DNA from: Sporomusaceae bacterium
GTDB lineage: Bacteria > Bacillota > Negativicutes > Sporomusales > UBA7701
Reading direction: 5' to 3'
Length of the DNA stretch: 64,000 bases
NCBI GenBank assembly: GCA_031460455.1
Contig: JAVKTQ010000011.1
Span: 56,924 to 120,923 of the forward strand
Shown here: positions 31,784 through 40,309 of the stretch, piece after piece
How the letters are laid out: every line of letters starts with the position of its first letter
How positions within the stretch are numbered: the first letter of the stretch is position 1
Made by a program: the position numbers and the translations under genes
The notes under the pieces: model-generated
The model's input: the letters and a program-made list of their open reading frames with translations, nothing else
What the model was told of the DNA's origin: nothing
Database searches by the model: none

Positions 31784-34162
31784 TTGGCCATGCAAACTTC
31801 CAGCCCCGTCGGCGCCAGACGGGCCATCTTGTTTATCGCCGCAGGACTGTTCGGTTTTCTGATCTTCGGGGGACTGACGTCGCTCACGCTGGAAGCTCCG
31901 CGGGTAATCGGGCTGCACACCGTTCTTGAAGTGAGCAGCATCGCCTTCGGCTGTGTCGTTTTTTTCATCGCCTGGTACAGCAACGGCCCAATTCGTATCG
32001 GCGTGGCCGTCGTGAGTCTGGTGGTCCTCAGTTCGGTCATCCTCACCCTTGTCCACCTGATCGCGTACCCGAGGTTGCCGCTTGTGGGCGTGGATTCTAC
32101 CCACGTATGGGTGACAGCCTGGCTGTTTTCAAGACTTGTGTGGTCTTTCGGCCTGTTGGCCGCCGTCACTTTGCCCGACCGCAACGGTATCACCTGCCAG
32201 CTTGCTTCCGGAGGGTCTCTCCTGTGCGGCACTCTGGTGGCCGTCGGCGGCCTAGTGGCCGACATTTTTATCGCCCCCGACTTCTGGCCCTACCTCTACA
32301 ATATCGACAGCCCCGACCACCCGGTGGCGGTTTATAGCCCCTACGTCTCCGGCGCAGCGAACATGGCGACATTTATTATTCTTCTCAGCAGGCCGACTAA
32401 TAATGTGGGCGTTCTGCCGCATACCGCAGTGCTGTTCGGGGCGCTGGCCGATCTGAGCTTCGCGGTGGCCGGCCATTCCCCGGAAAGCCTCAATATCGCC
32501 GCGCATCTTTTTGCCGCTCTCGCCAATCTCTACATCCTGCGAACCTTGCACGTCGTCCTTATCCGCCAGCCGTTCGCGGACGCCATGACGTTGAAGGAGG
32601 ATATGGAACGGCTGGCGGAGAACAACGCCCGGCTGTTCCGGGAGTCGGAGGAACAGCGCAATATGTTCGAAGATATCCTCGCCAACGTGGGGATGATAAT
32701 TTCTTCACAGCTCAATTTGCGCGAGACTCTCGATGCTATCGCCGATATGGTCGCAGGCATGTTGCGGGCCCGGCAGTGCACCATCGCCCTCTTCAACGAG
32801 GACCGCTCGATCCTGAAGGTGGCGGCAACTTACGGCATGAACACGCCGCCGGATTATCTGCCGCTCAAGAACAGTGTGGCCGCGCAGGTGTGCGAAACGC
32901 AGACCGCCCTCACCGTCGACGATTTGTTGCTCCAGCCCGAGCTTTTCCGGCCGCAGTTGGTGTTTACCAGCATCCGGTCCGTCATCGCCGCCCCGCTGGT
33001 CAACGATCACGAGATAATCGGCGTTGTCGAGGCCTACTCAAGCGAAAAAGGCGCTTTTACCCCGCGCGACGTGCTTCTGCTCAAGGCGCTCGGCTATCAC
33101 GCCGGCGCGGCGGTGGCCGGCGCTACTCTCCACGAACAAACCAAAACCCGTCTCGATGAGGAACAATACCTGTACAGGATTGCGCAGGCGTCCGCGACGA
33201 CGGTAGATCCGGATACTATTCTCGAGCAGTGCCTGCCCTTCGCCGCCCAGGCTCTCGACGCCGATTTCGCGCTTGCTTTTCTCGCCGGCGGCCAAACAAA
33301 TGAAACGCTGGTCTTTAAAGCAGCCGCGGGGCTGAGCTTCCGGCCGGCAGATATCGATCTGGGCGCTTATCCTGAACTGGCGACGCTCGTCGCCACCATG
33401 ACCCCGGTAATGTTGCCCTCGGGAGATTCGCCGCCGCTAAAAGGGTTGTGCGGTGATAACGCTACGGGGCCGGTCATGGTGATGCCCCTGCCGGTAAACA
33501 ACCGGCTGCTCGGCCTCATACTGCTCGGCTGGCGGCGGCGCGTCAATACGGAGAGATTCGAACGCAGCCCCTTCGCCACCCTGATGGCGCAACAAATTGC
33601 CCTCGGACTGGAGAAGGCCAGCCTGTATAACCAGGTGAAGGCTATGGCCCTGTCTGACGGTCTTACCGGTCTGGCCAACCGCCGTAACTTCGATATGTTC
33701 CTGGACGCCGAACTGCGGCGGGCCTCCACCCTGAAACGGCCTCTGAGCCTCATTATGCTTGACCTCGACAAGTTCAAGACCTACAACGACACTTACGGCC
33801 ACCCTACCGGCGACAAGCTGCTGGCCCAGTTGGGCGACATCCTTCGCCAGAATACCAGGACGATCGATTTTCCGGCCCGTTACGGCGGCGAGGAATTTTC
33901 CGTCATCCTGCCGGAATGCTGCGCCACCGAGGCCACCGCCCTGGCCGAGAAGATCAGGCGGACAGTTGAGACAGGCGCCTTCCCCGACAATGCCGGCACT
34001 TTCACCGCCCGCATAACCGCCAGCCTGGGGGTGGCGACCTACGATCCTGCCGTGAACGCTGCGCCGCCCGACGCCGCAGGCTTCATCGCCGTCGCCGACA
34101 GCGCCCTTTATCAGGCGAAGCAGGGCGGCAGGAACAAAGTGGTTAGCACGCCTCTGGTGTGA
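31784..34162 (+). CDS. Membrane GAF-GAF-GGDEF diguanylate cyclase
   Basis: 792 residues. About seven to eight membrane helices (residues ~12-265) form a MASE-like sensor, followed by two GAF-type domains (about 300-440 and 465-610) and a C-terminal GGDEF domain with DGLTGLANRRNFD, LIMLDLDKFK and the active site RYGGEEFSVIL. It should make cyclic di-GMP; the GGEEF variant is active in known enzymes. No inhibitory RxxD site stands directly before GGEEF (the residues there are NTRTIDFPA). The start is a TTG with AAAGGAGGG 8 bp upstream. Confidence 0.9.
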   Translation: MAMQTSSPVGARRAILFIAAGLFGFLIFGGLTSLTLEAPRVIGLHTVLEVSSIAFGCVVFFIAWYSNGPIRIGVAVVSLVVLSSVILTLVHLIAYPRLPLVGVDSTHVWVTAWLFSRLVWSFGLLAAVTLPDRNGITCQLASGGSLLCGTLVAVGGLVADIFIAPDFWPYLYNIDSPDHPVAVYSPYVSGAANMATFIILLSRPTNNVGVLPHTAVLFGALADLSFAVAGHSPESLNIAAHLFAALANLYILRTLHVVLIRQPFADAMTLKEDMERLAENNARLFRESEEQRNMFEDILANVGMIISSQLNLRETLDAIADMVAGMLRARQCTIALFNEDRSILKVAATYGMNTPPDYLPLKNSVAAQVCETQTALTVDDLLLQPELFRPQLVFTSIRSVIAAPLVNDHEIIGVVEAYSSEKGAFTPRDVLLLKALGYHAGAAVAGATLHEQTKTRLDEEQYLYRIAQASATTVDPDTILEQCLPFAAQALDADFALAFLAGGQTNETLVFKAAAGLSFRPADIDLGAYPELATLVATMTPVMLPSGDSPPLKGLCGDNATGPVMVMPLPVNNRLLGLILLGWRRRVNTERFERSPFATLMAQQIALGLEKASLYNQVKAMALSDGLTGLANRRNFDMFLDAELRRASTLKRPLSLIMLDLDKFKTYNDTYGHPTGDKLLAQLGDILRQNTRTIDFPARYGGEEFSVILPECCATEATALAEKIRRTVETGAFPDNAGTFTARITASLGVATYDPAVNAAPPDAAGFIAVADSALYQAKQGGRNKVVSTPLV

Positions 34163-34182
34163 TACAGGCGCAAGGTTGTTGG

Positions 34183-34209
34183 GGTCGCAGGGTTACAGCC
34201 TGCGACCTT
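34183..34209 (+). terminator. Terminator of the diguanylate cyclase gene
   Basis: GGTCGCAGG / CCTGCGACC with a seven-base loop and a short TTT, 20 bp after the stop. Confidence 0.6.
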
Positions 34210-34294
34210 TGCGCGGGGCGGCCGTATTTTCCAAGGAGGGAAAAACCGACAGCCAGAGAATACTAGAGGAAAAGTCCGGGTAGGGGGAATCAAG

Positions 34295-35893
34295 TTGCGC
34301 AACAAGATAATGATCCTGACACTAATCCTTGCCCTGGCCGCGGCGGCAGTCGCCGGCTGCGCCACAGCGACCAAGCCTGGCGGCAAATATCTGCGCTACT
34401 CGGCTGGCACCGAGCCGGAGACCATCGATCCCCGCAAGTCTACAGGCTCGCCGGAGGCGATCATCGAGGCGCAAATTTTCGAGGGGCTGACGGTGCTTAA
34501 CGCCAAGGACGCGCCCGCGGCGGCCGTGGCCGAGAAGTGGGATGTGTCCCCCGACGGTCTCACCTATACCTTCATTCTGCGCACCAACGCCAAATGGTCG
34601 AACGGCGACCCTGTGACCGCCCACGACTTCGAATATGCCTGGAAATCGACTCTCGCTCCCTCCTTCGGCGCCAAGTACGCCTATCAGCTCTATTACCTCA
34701 GGAACGGCGAAAAATACAACAAGGGGCAAGCCGAGGCGGTCAGCGTCGGCGTTAAGGCGCTCGACGACCGCACCCTCAGGGTTACGCTGGAGAAGCCCAC
34801 CCCCTACTTCCTGACCCTTACCGCCTTCCATACCTATTACCCGGTTCACAGTAAGACCGCCGCCGCCAACGACAAGTGGGCCAGCGACCCCAAGACGCTG
34901 ATCGGCAACGGCCCATTCAAGGTAACCGGCTGGGTTCACAACAGCAAGATCGAGTTCGCCAAGAACGAACACTATTGGGACGCGGCCAAGGTCAAGATGG
35001 CGAAAATGGAGTTCGTCCTTACCGACAGCGCCACAACCGAATTGAATATGTTTGAAAACAACCAGATCGATCTGGGCGGCAACGTGCCTGCCAGCGATAT
35101 CCCCCGTCTGCTCAAGGAGGGCAAGCTCAGGTTCGAACCGCTGCTAGCCACCTATTTCTTCAGCTTCAACGTCACAAAGCCGCCGTTCGACAACGTCAAG
35201 GTCCGCAAGGCTTTCGCCCTTGCTATCGACCGCGGGGCGATCGTTCAGAATGTCACCCGCGGCGGACAGAAGCCGGCCCTCGCCTGGGTCCCGCCCGGCC
35301 TGGCCGACGCCGCGCCGGGGACCGATTTCCGGAAGGCGGGCGGCGATTTCTTCGCCGACAACGATGTTGCCGCCGCCAAACGACTGCTTGCCGAGGCGGG
35401 CTATCCCGACGGCAAGGGACTGCCGCCCGTGACGCTCATCTATAACACCAGCGAAGGCCACAAAGCGATTGCGGAGTCGGTCCAGGAGATGTGGCGCAAG
35501 AATCTGGGCGTCAACGTGCAACTGGCCAACCAGGAGTGGAAGGTGTTCATCAACGCCCGCGCCAAGGGCGACTATCAAGTGGCCCGCCACGGCTGGACGG
35601 GAGATTATCTCGACCCGATGACCTTCCTCGACATGTTTGTTTCCGACAGCGGGACCAACGATTCGCAGTACAAAAATCCCGCATTCGACGACCTGATCAA
35701 GCGGGCCAAGGAGACGAACGACCAGGGGCTTCGGATGCGGCTCATGCATGAGGCGGAGAAAATCTTCATGGATGAAGCCGTTATCGCTCCCGTTTACTAC
35801 TACACCAACGCCGTCCTCGTCAAACCGAACGTCAAAGGGTACGTCCGCTCAATCACCGGCCTCTATTTCTTCAAGGAAGCTTATGTGGAATAA
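34295..35893 (+). CDS. oppA: Oligopeptide ABC transporter substrate-binding lipoprotein
   Basis: 532 residues. A lipoprotein signal (ILALAAAAVAGC) gives an acylated cysteine near residue 22, and the family-5 binding protein pattern follows: SAGTEPETIDPRKSTG, then WDVSPDGLTYTFILR and YLDPMTFLDMF. It captures peptides at the outer face of the inner membrane and delivers them to OppBC. The TTG at 34295 is preceded by GGGGGAATC. A strong terminator after this gene sets it apart from oppBCDF, so it is probably made in excess. Confidence 0.92.
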   Translation: MRNKIMILTLILALAAAAVAGCATATKPGGKYLRYSAGTEPETIDPRKSTGSPEAIIEAQIFEGLTVLNAKDAPAAAVAEKWDVSPDGLTYTFILRTNAKWSNGDPVTAHDFEYAWKSTLAPSFGAKYAYQLYYLRNGEKYNKGQAEAVSVGVKALDDRTLRVTLEKPTPYFLTLTAFHTYYPVHSKTAAANDKWASDPKTLIGNGPFKVTGWVHNSKIEFAKNEHYWDAAKVKMAKMEFVLTDSATTELNMFENNQIDLGGNVPASDIPRLLKEGKLRFEPLLATYFFSFNVTKPPFDNVKVRKAFALAIDRGAIVQNVTRGGQKPALAWVPPGLADAAPGTDFRKAGGDFFADNDVAAAKRLLAEAGYPDGKGLPPVTLIYNTSEGHKAIAESVQEMWRKNLGVNVQLANQEWKVFINARAKGDYQVARHGWTGDYLDPMTFLDMFVSDSGTNDSQYKNPAFDDLIKRAKETNDQGLRMRLMHEAEKIFMDEAVIAPVYYYTNAVLVKPNVKGYVRSITGLYFFKEAYVE

Positions 35894-35906
35894 AAATGAC
35901 CCGACT

Positions 35907-35940
35907 GATGCCACGCCGGTAAAGGCGTGGCATCTTTTTT
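35907..35940 (+). terminator. Terminator between oppA and oppB
   Basis: GATGCCACGCC / GGCGTGGCATC with a six-base loop and TTTTTT, 14 bp after the oppA stop. Partial read-through would give more binding protein than permease. Confidence 0.85.
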
Positions 35941-35941
35941 C

Positions 35942-35991
35942 CCTCGTGACCCGGCGGTATGACATAAAATACATGTCGCCCAGTCACGAGG
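35942..35991 (+). promoter_or_regulatory. Inverted repeat in the oppB leader
   Basis: CCTCGTGAC (35942-35950) pairs with GTCACGAGG (35983-35991); the 32-base interior is also partly self-complementary (GGCGGTATG / CATGTCGCC). It may fold against the preceding terminator or stabilise the oppBCDF message. Confidence 0.45.
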
Positions 35992-36049
35992 ATAATCGGC
36001 GCTGACAGAGAACAAGGTAATAGATAACTGCAAGAGGAGGTCAGCCGCT

Positions 36050-36982
36050 TTGCTGCAGTATACCGTCAGCCGCTTCGTGTCGATGCTGCTAGTGCTGTTC
36101 ATAATCACCACCGCCACCTTCTTGTTGATGCATGCCATCCCCGGCGGCCCCTTCACCGCCGAGAAAAACCTGCCGGAAGCGGTGCTTAAAAACCTCAATG
36201 AGCGCTATCATCTCAACGATCCCCTCTTCAAACAGTACACCGACTATCTCGCCAATGTCGCGCGCGGCGACCTGGGGCCCTCCTTCAAATATGAAGCCCG
36301 GACCGTAAACGATATAATCGCCGAAAGCTTCCCGGTTTCGGCAGAGCTGGGCCTGACCGCCGTGGCTATCGCGCTGGCCTGCGGCATCCCGATGGGGGCA
36401 ATGGCCGCGCTCCGCCAGAATCGCTGGCCGGATTACCTGTGCATGTTCGCCGCCACCATCGGCATCTCGGTGCCCGGCTTTATCCTCGCCACACTCTTCA
36501 TCTACGTCTTCGCCCTTAAGCTCGAACTCTTCCCCGCCGCCATGTGGGGCGGCCCGGAGTATGTCGTCCTGCCGGCGCTGGCCCTGGCCGCTTTCCCGAT
36601 GGCTTTTATCGCCCGCCTCACCCGGTCGAGCATGCTGGAGGTGCTGGGCCTCGATTTTATCCGCACCGCCCGCGCCAAAGGCCTGACTTCGTTCGTCGTC
36701 GTCTGGCGCCACGCCCTGAAAAACGCCCTCATCCCGGTCGTCACTTATCTCGGTCCGCTGATAGCCGCCATTCTGACCGGCAGCTTCGTTATCGAATCGA
36801 TCTTTGCCATTCCGGGGCTCGGCCGCCATTTCGTTACCAGCATCTATAACCGCGATTACACCGTGATTCTCGGTATCACCATTTTTTACAGCACCTTGCT
36901 CGTTATTCTCAACTTTCTCGTGGACATAGCCTACGCCTGGCTTGACCCCCGCATCAAGCTCGGCGGCGGAAAGGGGGAATAG
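36050..36982 (+). CDS. oppB: Oligopeptide ABC transporter permease OppB
   Basis: 310 residues, six membrane helices. The DppB/OppB start (QYTVSRFVSMLLVLFI), the long periplasmic loop with LGPSFKYEARTVNDII and the EAA loop TARAKGLTSFVVVWRHALKNA are all present. It forms half of the translocation pore. The start is a TTG with GAGGAGG 9 bp upstream; oppC follows after 2 bp. Confidence 0.92.
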   Translation: MLQYTVSRFVSMLLVLFIITTATFLLMHAIPGGPFTAEKNLPEAVLKNLNERYHLNDPLFKQYTDYLANVARGDLGPSFKYEARTVNDIIAESFPVSAELGLTAVAIALACGIPMGAMAALRQNRWPDYLCMFAATIGISVPGFILATLFIYVFALKLELFPAAMWGGPEYVVLPALALAAFPMAFIARLTRSSMLEVLGLDFIRTARAKGLTSFVVVWRHALKNALIPVVTYLGPLIAAILTGSFVIESIFAIPGLGRHFVTSIYNRDYTVILGITIFYSTLLVILNFLVDIAYAWLDPRIKLGGGKGE

Positions 36983-36984
36983 CC

Positions 36985-37893
36985 GTGCCAACCGCGCCCG
37001 ACTTTACCCCCGTGAACACCGCCGCGGCCATAGCCGATCCCACCCGTCCGAATACCACCTACTGGCAGGACGCCTGGCGCCGCCTCCAGAAAAATAAGCT
37101 GGCCATGGCCGGCCTTGCCGTTATCGTGTTCATCGCTCTGATGGCCGCCGTTGGCCCCCTCTTTTCACCCTACTCCTATTCCGATCAGGTGCTGGCCGAC
37201 GCCAATCAGCCTCCCTCCGCGCAGCACTGGTTCGGCACCGACAACCTCGGTCGCGATCTTTTCACCCGCGTGCTTTACGGCGCCCGCATCTCGCTGTCCA
37301 TCGGCATCGTCGCCAGCCTTATCAATCTGACGATCGGCGTCGTCTACGGCGGCGTATCCGGCTACTTCGGCGGCCGGGTGGACAGTGTGATGATGCGCCT
37401 TGTCGATATCCTGTACGGCATCCCGCTGCTGCTGTTCGTTATCTTGCTGATGGTCGTCCTCAAACCCGGTCTGACCAACATCTTCATCGCCCTCGGCCTG
37501 GTCTACTGGCTGGGCATGGCCCGCATCGTCCGCGGCCAGGTGCTGGCGATAAAAGAACAGGAATACGTGCTGGCCGCCCGCCTGGTAGGGGCCGGGTCGC
37601 GGCGGATAATCCTCCGCCACCTTGTCCCCAACAGCATGGGGCCGATTATCGTCACCCTTACCCTCTCCATCCCGGAGGCAATTTTTACCGAAGCCTTTCT
37701 CAGTTTCATCGGCCTCGGCGTTTCCGCCCCCATGGCCAGTTGGGGCGTGCTGGCGTCGGAAAGCCTCGCCGGCCTGCGCTCCTATCCTTTCCAGCTTCTT
37801 TACCCGGCGCTGGCCATCAGCGTGACCATGCTGGCTTTCAACTTCCTCGGCGACGGGCTGCGCGACGCCCTCGACCCGCGGATGCGCAAATAA
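36985..37893 (+). CDS. oppC: Oligopeptide ABC transporter permease OppC
   Basis: 302 residues. OppC features: an N-terminal helix preceded by WRRLQKNKLAMAGLAV, the motif HWFGTDNLGRDLFTRVLYGAR and the EAA loop ARLVGAGSRRIILRHLVPN. It is the second pore subunit. GTG start, coupled to oppB (2 bp gap). Confidence 0.93.
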   Translation: MPTAPDFTPVNTAAAIADPTRPNTTYWQDAWRRLQKNKLAMAGLAVIVFIALMAAVGPLFSPYSYSDQVLADANQPPSAQHWFGTDNLGRDLFTRVLYGARISLSIGIVASLINLTIGVVYGGVSGYFGGRVDSVMMRLVDILYGIPLLLFVILLMVVLKPGLTNIFIALGLVYWLGMARIVRGQVLAIKEQEYVLAARLVGAGSRRIILRHLVPNSMGPIIVTLTLSIPEAIFTEAFLSFIGLGVSAPMASWGVLASESLAGLRSYPFQLLYPALAISVTMLAFNFLGDGLRDALDPRMRK

Positions 37894-37909
37894 TGCCGGA
37901 GGTGCCAAG

Positions 37910-38926
37910 ATGCAGCCGCTCCTCAGCGTTGAAAACCTGACCGTCAAATTCCATACTTACGCCGGCACCGTCCAGGCCGTCCGCGACATCAGCTTCACCC
38001 TGTCCGCAGGGGAGATTATCGGCATCGTGGGCGAGTCGGGCTGCGGCAAGAGCGTCACCGCCAATTCGCTGCTGGGACTCATCCCGACGCCGCCAGGGGA
38101 GATTACCGCCGGCCGCATCCTGTTTGCCGGCGAAGACATTGCCGAAATGGACGAGAAGGCGCTCTGCAAGCTGAGAGGCAACGCCATCAGCATGATTTTC
38201 CAGGATCCGATGACTTCGCTCAATCCGGTGCTGACCGTTGGCAACCAGCTTGCCGAGTGCTTCACAACCCATCAGCGGCTGAGCGGCGCAGAGGCCGCCG
38301 AGCGATCCGTGGCCATGCTCCGGCTGGTGGGCATCCCCGCCCCGGAGGTGCGGCTGGGCCAGTACCCGCACCACCTCAGCGGCGGCATGCGCCAGCGGGT
38401 CATGATCGCGATGGCTCTGGCCATGAATCCCCGCATCCTGATCGCCGATGAACCGACCACCGCTCTTGACGTCACCATCCAGGCCCAGATAATCGATCTG
38501 ATGAAAAAGCTCAACAGCGAGCTGGGCACAGCCATCATCCTCATCTCCCACGACCTCGGCGTGGTCGCCGGCCTTTGCGAACGGGTCCTCGTCATGTACG
38601 CCGGCCAGATCGTGGAGTCCGCCCCGGTCGCCGCGCTCTACGCCCAGCCCCGCCACCCTTATACCCTCGGTCTGCTCGACTCGGTGCCCCGGCTTGACGC
38701 CGCCCGCTCGCGCCTCACGTCGATCGACGGCCAGCCGCCCGACCTGCTGGCTCCGCCGGCTGGCTGCGCCTTCGCGCCCCGCTGCCGCTTCGCCATGAAG
38801 GTCTGCGAAGAAGCGCCGCCCCTCATCGCGGCCGGGCCAGATCACCTTAGCCGCTGCTGGCTCAACCACTCCGAATGCCCCCGGACACTGCCCGCCAGGG
38901 CGGTAAAGGAGGTTCTGCCCGCATGA
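37910..38926 (+). CDS. oppD: Oligopeptide ABC transporter ATPase OppD
   Basis: 338 residues. Walker [14 protein letters not shown], signature [16 protein letters not shown], Walker [15 protein letters not shown], and the C-terminal Opp/Dpp extension with four cysteines ([17 protein letters not shown], then C). Drives peptide import. ATG with GGAGGTG upstream; overlaps oppF by four bases. Confidence 0.93.
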   Translation: MQPLLSVENLTVKFHTYAGTVQAVRDISFTLSAGEIIGIVGESGCGKSVTANSLLGLIPTPPGEITAGRILFAGEDIAEMDEKALCKLRGNAISMIFQDPMTSLNPVLTVGNQLAECFTTHQRLSGAEAAERSVAMLRLVGIPAPEVRLGQYPHHLSGGMRQRVMIAMALAMNPRILIADEPTTALDVTIQAQIIDLMKKLNSELGTAIILISHDLGVVAGLCERVLVMYAGQIVESAPVAALYAQPRHPYTLGLLDSVPRLDAARSRLTSIDGQPPDLLAPPAGCAFAPRCRFAMKVCEEAPPLIAAGPDHLSRCWLNHSECPRTLPARAVKEVLPA

Positions 38927-39900
38927 GCGCCCCATCGATCGAAGTAAAAAACCTCAGCAAATTTTTTGTCACCGCCCGCACCCTGTTGGGCAAACCCCGC
39001 GCGACTGTCAAGGCAGTCGAAGATGTCAGCTTCTCTGTCGCCGCCGGAGAAACACTCGGCCTTGTGGGCGAAACCGGCTGCGGCAAGTCGACTGTCGCCC
39101 GCACCCTTGTGGGCCTCTATACTCCCAGCGCCGGCGAGGTCCTCTTCCGCGGACAGGATGTTCACGCCGCCCTGGCAGGCCCGGAAGGCGCCCAATATCG
39201 CCGCCGCATCCAGATGATCTTCCAGGATCCCTACGCCTCGCTTAACCCCCGCATGACGGTCGGCGACATCGTCGGCGAGCCGCTTGATATCCACGGCCTT
39301 GCCGCCGGCGCCGAACGCCGGGAGCGTATTATGCACCTGCTCGGTCAGGTCGGCCTCAGCCCCGAACATGCCAACCGTTTTCCGCACGAATTCAGCGGCG
39401 GTCAGCGCCAACGGGTGGGCATCGCGCGGGCGCTTGCCGCCGGGCCGGAGTTTCTTGTCTGCGACGAGCCCATCTCCGCCCTCGACGTGTCGATCCAGGC
39501 TCAGGTTGTCAACCTGCTGCAGGATCTGCAGGCCCAGTACGGTCTCACTTACCTTTTCGTCGCCCACGACCTTTCGATGATAAGGCACATAAGCAGGCGC
39601 GTAGCCGTCATGTACCTCGGCACGCTGGCGGAGATCGCTCCGGTCGACGAGCTTTATACCAACCCGCAGCATCCATATACCCAGGCGCTCCTGTCGGCCA
39701 TACCAATCCCCGACCCGCTGGTGGAAAAAAAACGTTGCCGCGTCATCCTCGGCGGCGATGTCCCCAGTCCCCTCAATCCACCGCCCGGATGCAAATTCCA
39801 TACCCGCTGCCCCTGGGTCTTCGACCGCTGCCGGCGCGATGTCCCGCCTTTACTCGCCCGCGGCGACCATTTCGTGGCTTGCCATCTCGTCAACGGCTAG
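38923..39900 (+). CDS. oppF: Oligopeptide ABC transporter ATPase OppF
   Basis: 325 residues from the ATG at 38923, which overlaps the oppD stop (ATGA) and has AAGGAGG 10 bp upstream; the open frame continues further upstream only within oppD. Walker [14 protein letters not shown], signature [16 protein letters not shown], Walker [15 protein letters not shown] and the C-terminal [14 protein letters not shown] extension. Second ATPase of the transporter. Confidence 0.93.
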   Translation: MSAPSIEVKNLSKFFVTARTLLGKPRATVKAVEDVSFSVAAGETLGLVGETGCGKSTVARTLVGLYTPSAGEVLFRGQDVHAALAGPEGAQYRRRIQMIFQDPYASLNPRMTVGDIVGEPLDIHGLAAGAERRERIMHLLGQVGLSPEHANRFPHEFSGGQRQRVGIARALAAGPEFLVCDEPISALDVSIQAQVVNLLQDLQAQYGLTYLFVAHDLSMIRHISRRVAVMYLGTLAEIAPVDELYTNPQHPYTQALLSAIPIPDPLVEKKRCRVILGGDVPSPLNPPPGCKFHTRCPWVFDRCRRDVPPLLARGDHFVACHLVNG

Positions 39901-39919
39901 CCGCCCCGTAATAACGCTG

Positions 39920-39951
39920 CAACCGCGCATAAAAGCCGCGGTTGTTTTTTT
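39920..39951 (+). terminator. Terminator of the opp operon
   Basis: CAACCGCG / CGCGGTTG with a nine-base loop and TTTTTTT, 20 bp after oppF. Confidence 0.85.
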
Positions 39952-40004
39952 GCCGGCCGGCAGGTGATGATCTGTGTCGTATTCTGAATTTTGGAATATT
40001 TTCG

Positions 40005-40034
40005 TTGACTTTCCATTTGAATCTGTGGCATAAT
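40005..40034 (+). promoter_or_regulatory. Promoter of the hydrogenase-like gene
   Basis: TTGACT (40005-40010) and CATAAT (40029-40034) with an 18-bp spacer. Transcription would begin near 40041, giving a leader of about 270 bases. Confidence 0.6.
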
Positions 40035-40037
40035 TTT

Positions 40038-40053
40038 TGTATACACGTATACA
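40038..40053. promoter_or_regulatory. Palindromic operator over the start of transcription
   Basis: TGTATAC-AC-GTATACA, 7-bp arms and a 2-bp centre, placed directly after the -10 box. A repressor bound here would block the promoter. The core TGTATACA recurs at 41699-41706 right after the hydrogenase-like gene. The size would fit a GntR-type regulator, but none is encoded nearby. Confidence 0.55.
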
Positions 40054-40155
40054 TTATTCAATTCGCTTGACCCGTAACCGTTTCGGTTTGGCCAGCAGCC
40101 TTCCAGGTTTGTATCCTTGGCGTCATGAGGAAAGAAAGCTGATACGGCTACGGGA

Positions 40156-40190
40156 AAAGCGTGTTGATATCAACGGTATCAACACGCTTT
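40156..40190 (+). promoter_or_regulatory. Strong hairpin in the hydrogenase leader
   Basis: AAAGCGTGTTGATA pairs perfectly with TATCAACACGCTTT over 14 bp around a seven-base loop. No long T-run follows, so it is a structured leader element or weak attenuator and not a plain terminator. The rest of the leader (40054-40155 and 40191-40309) shows no gene. Confidence 0.6.
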
Positions 40191-40309
40191 CACTAATCGA
40201 GCCTCTCTTATATTGCCGCTACGGAGCCACGGAAAAAAACAGGAAAAAGAGTAAGCTTGGCATAAATAAACTAATAATACTACAAATCGCTTATGCCGAG
40301 GTGATTAAA

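Noticed and set aside
40037..40309. N-terminal extension of the hydrogenase-like protein
   Set aside because: Open frame covers the promoter-proximal operator and the leader hairpin; the ATG at 40310 has a proper ribosome site.
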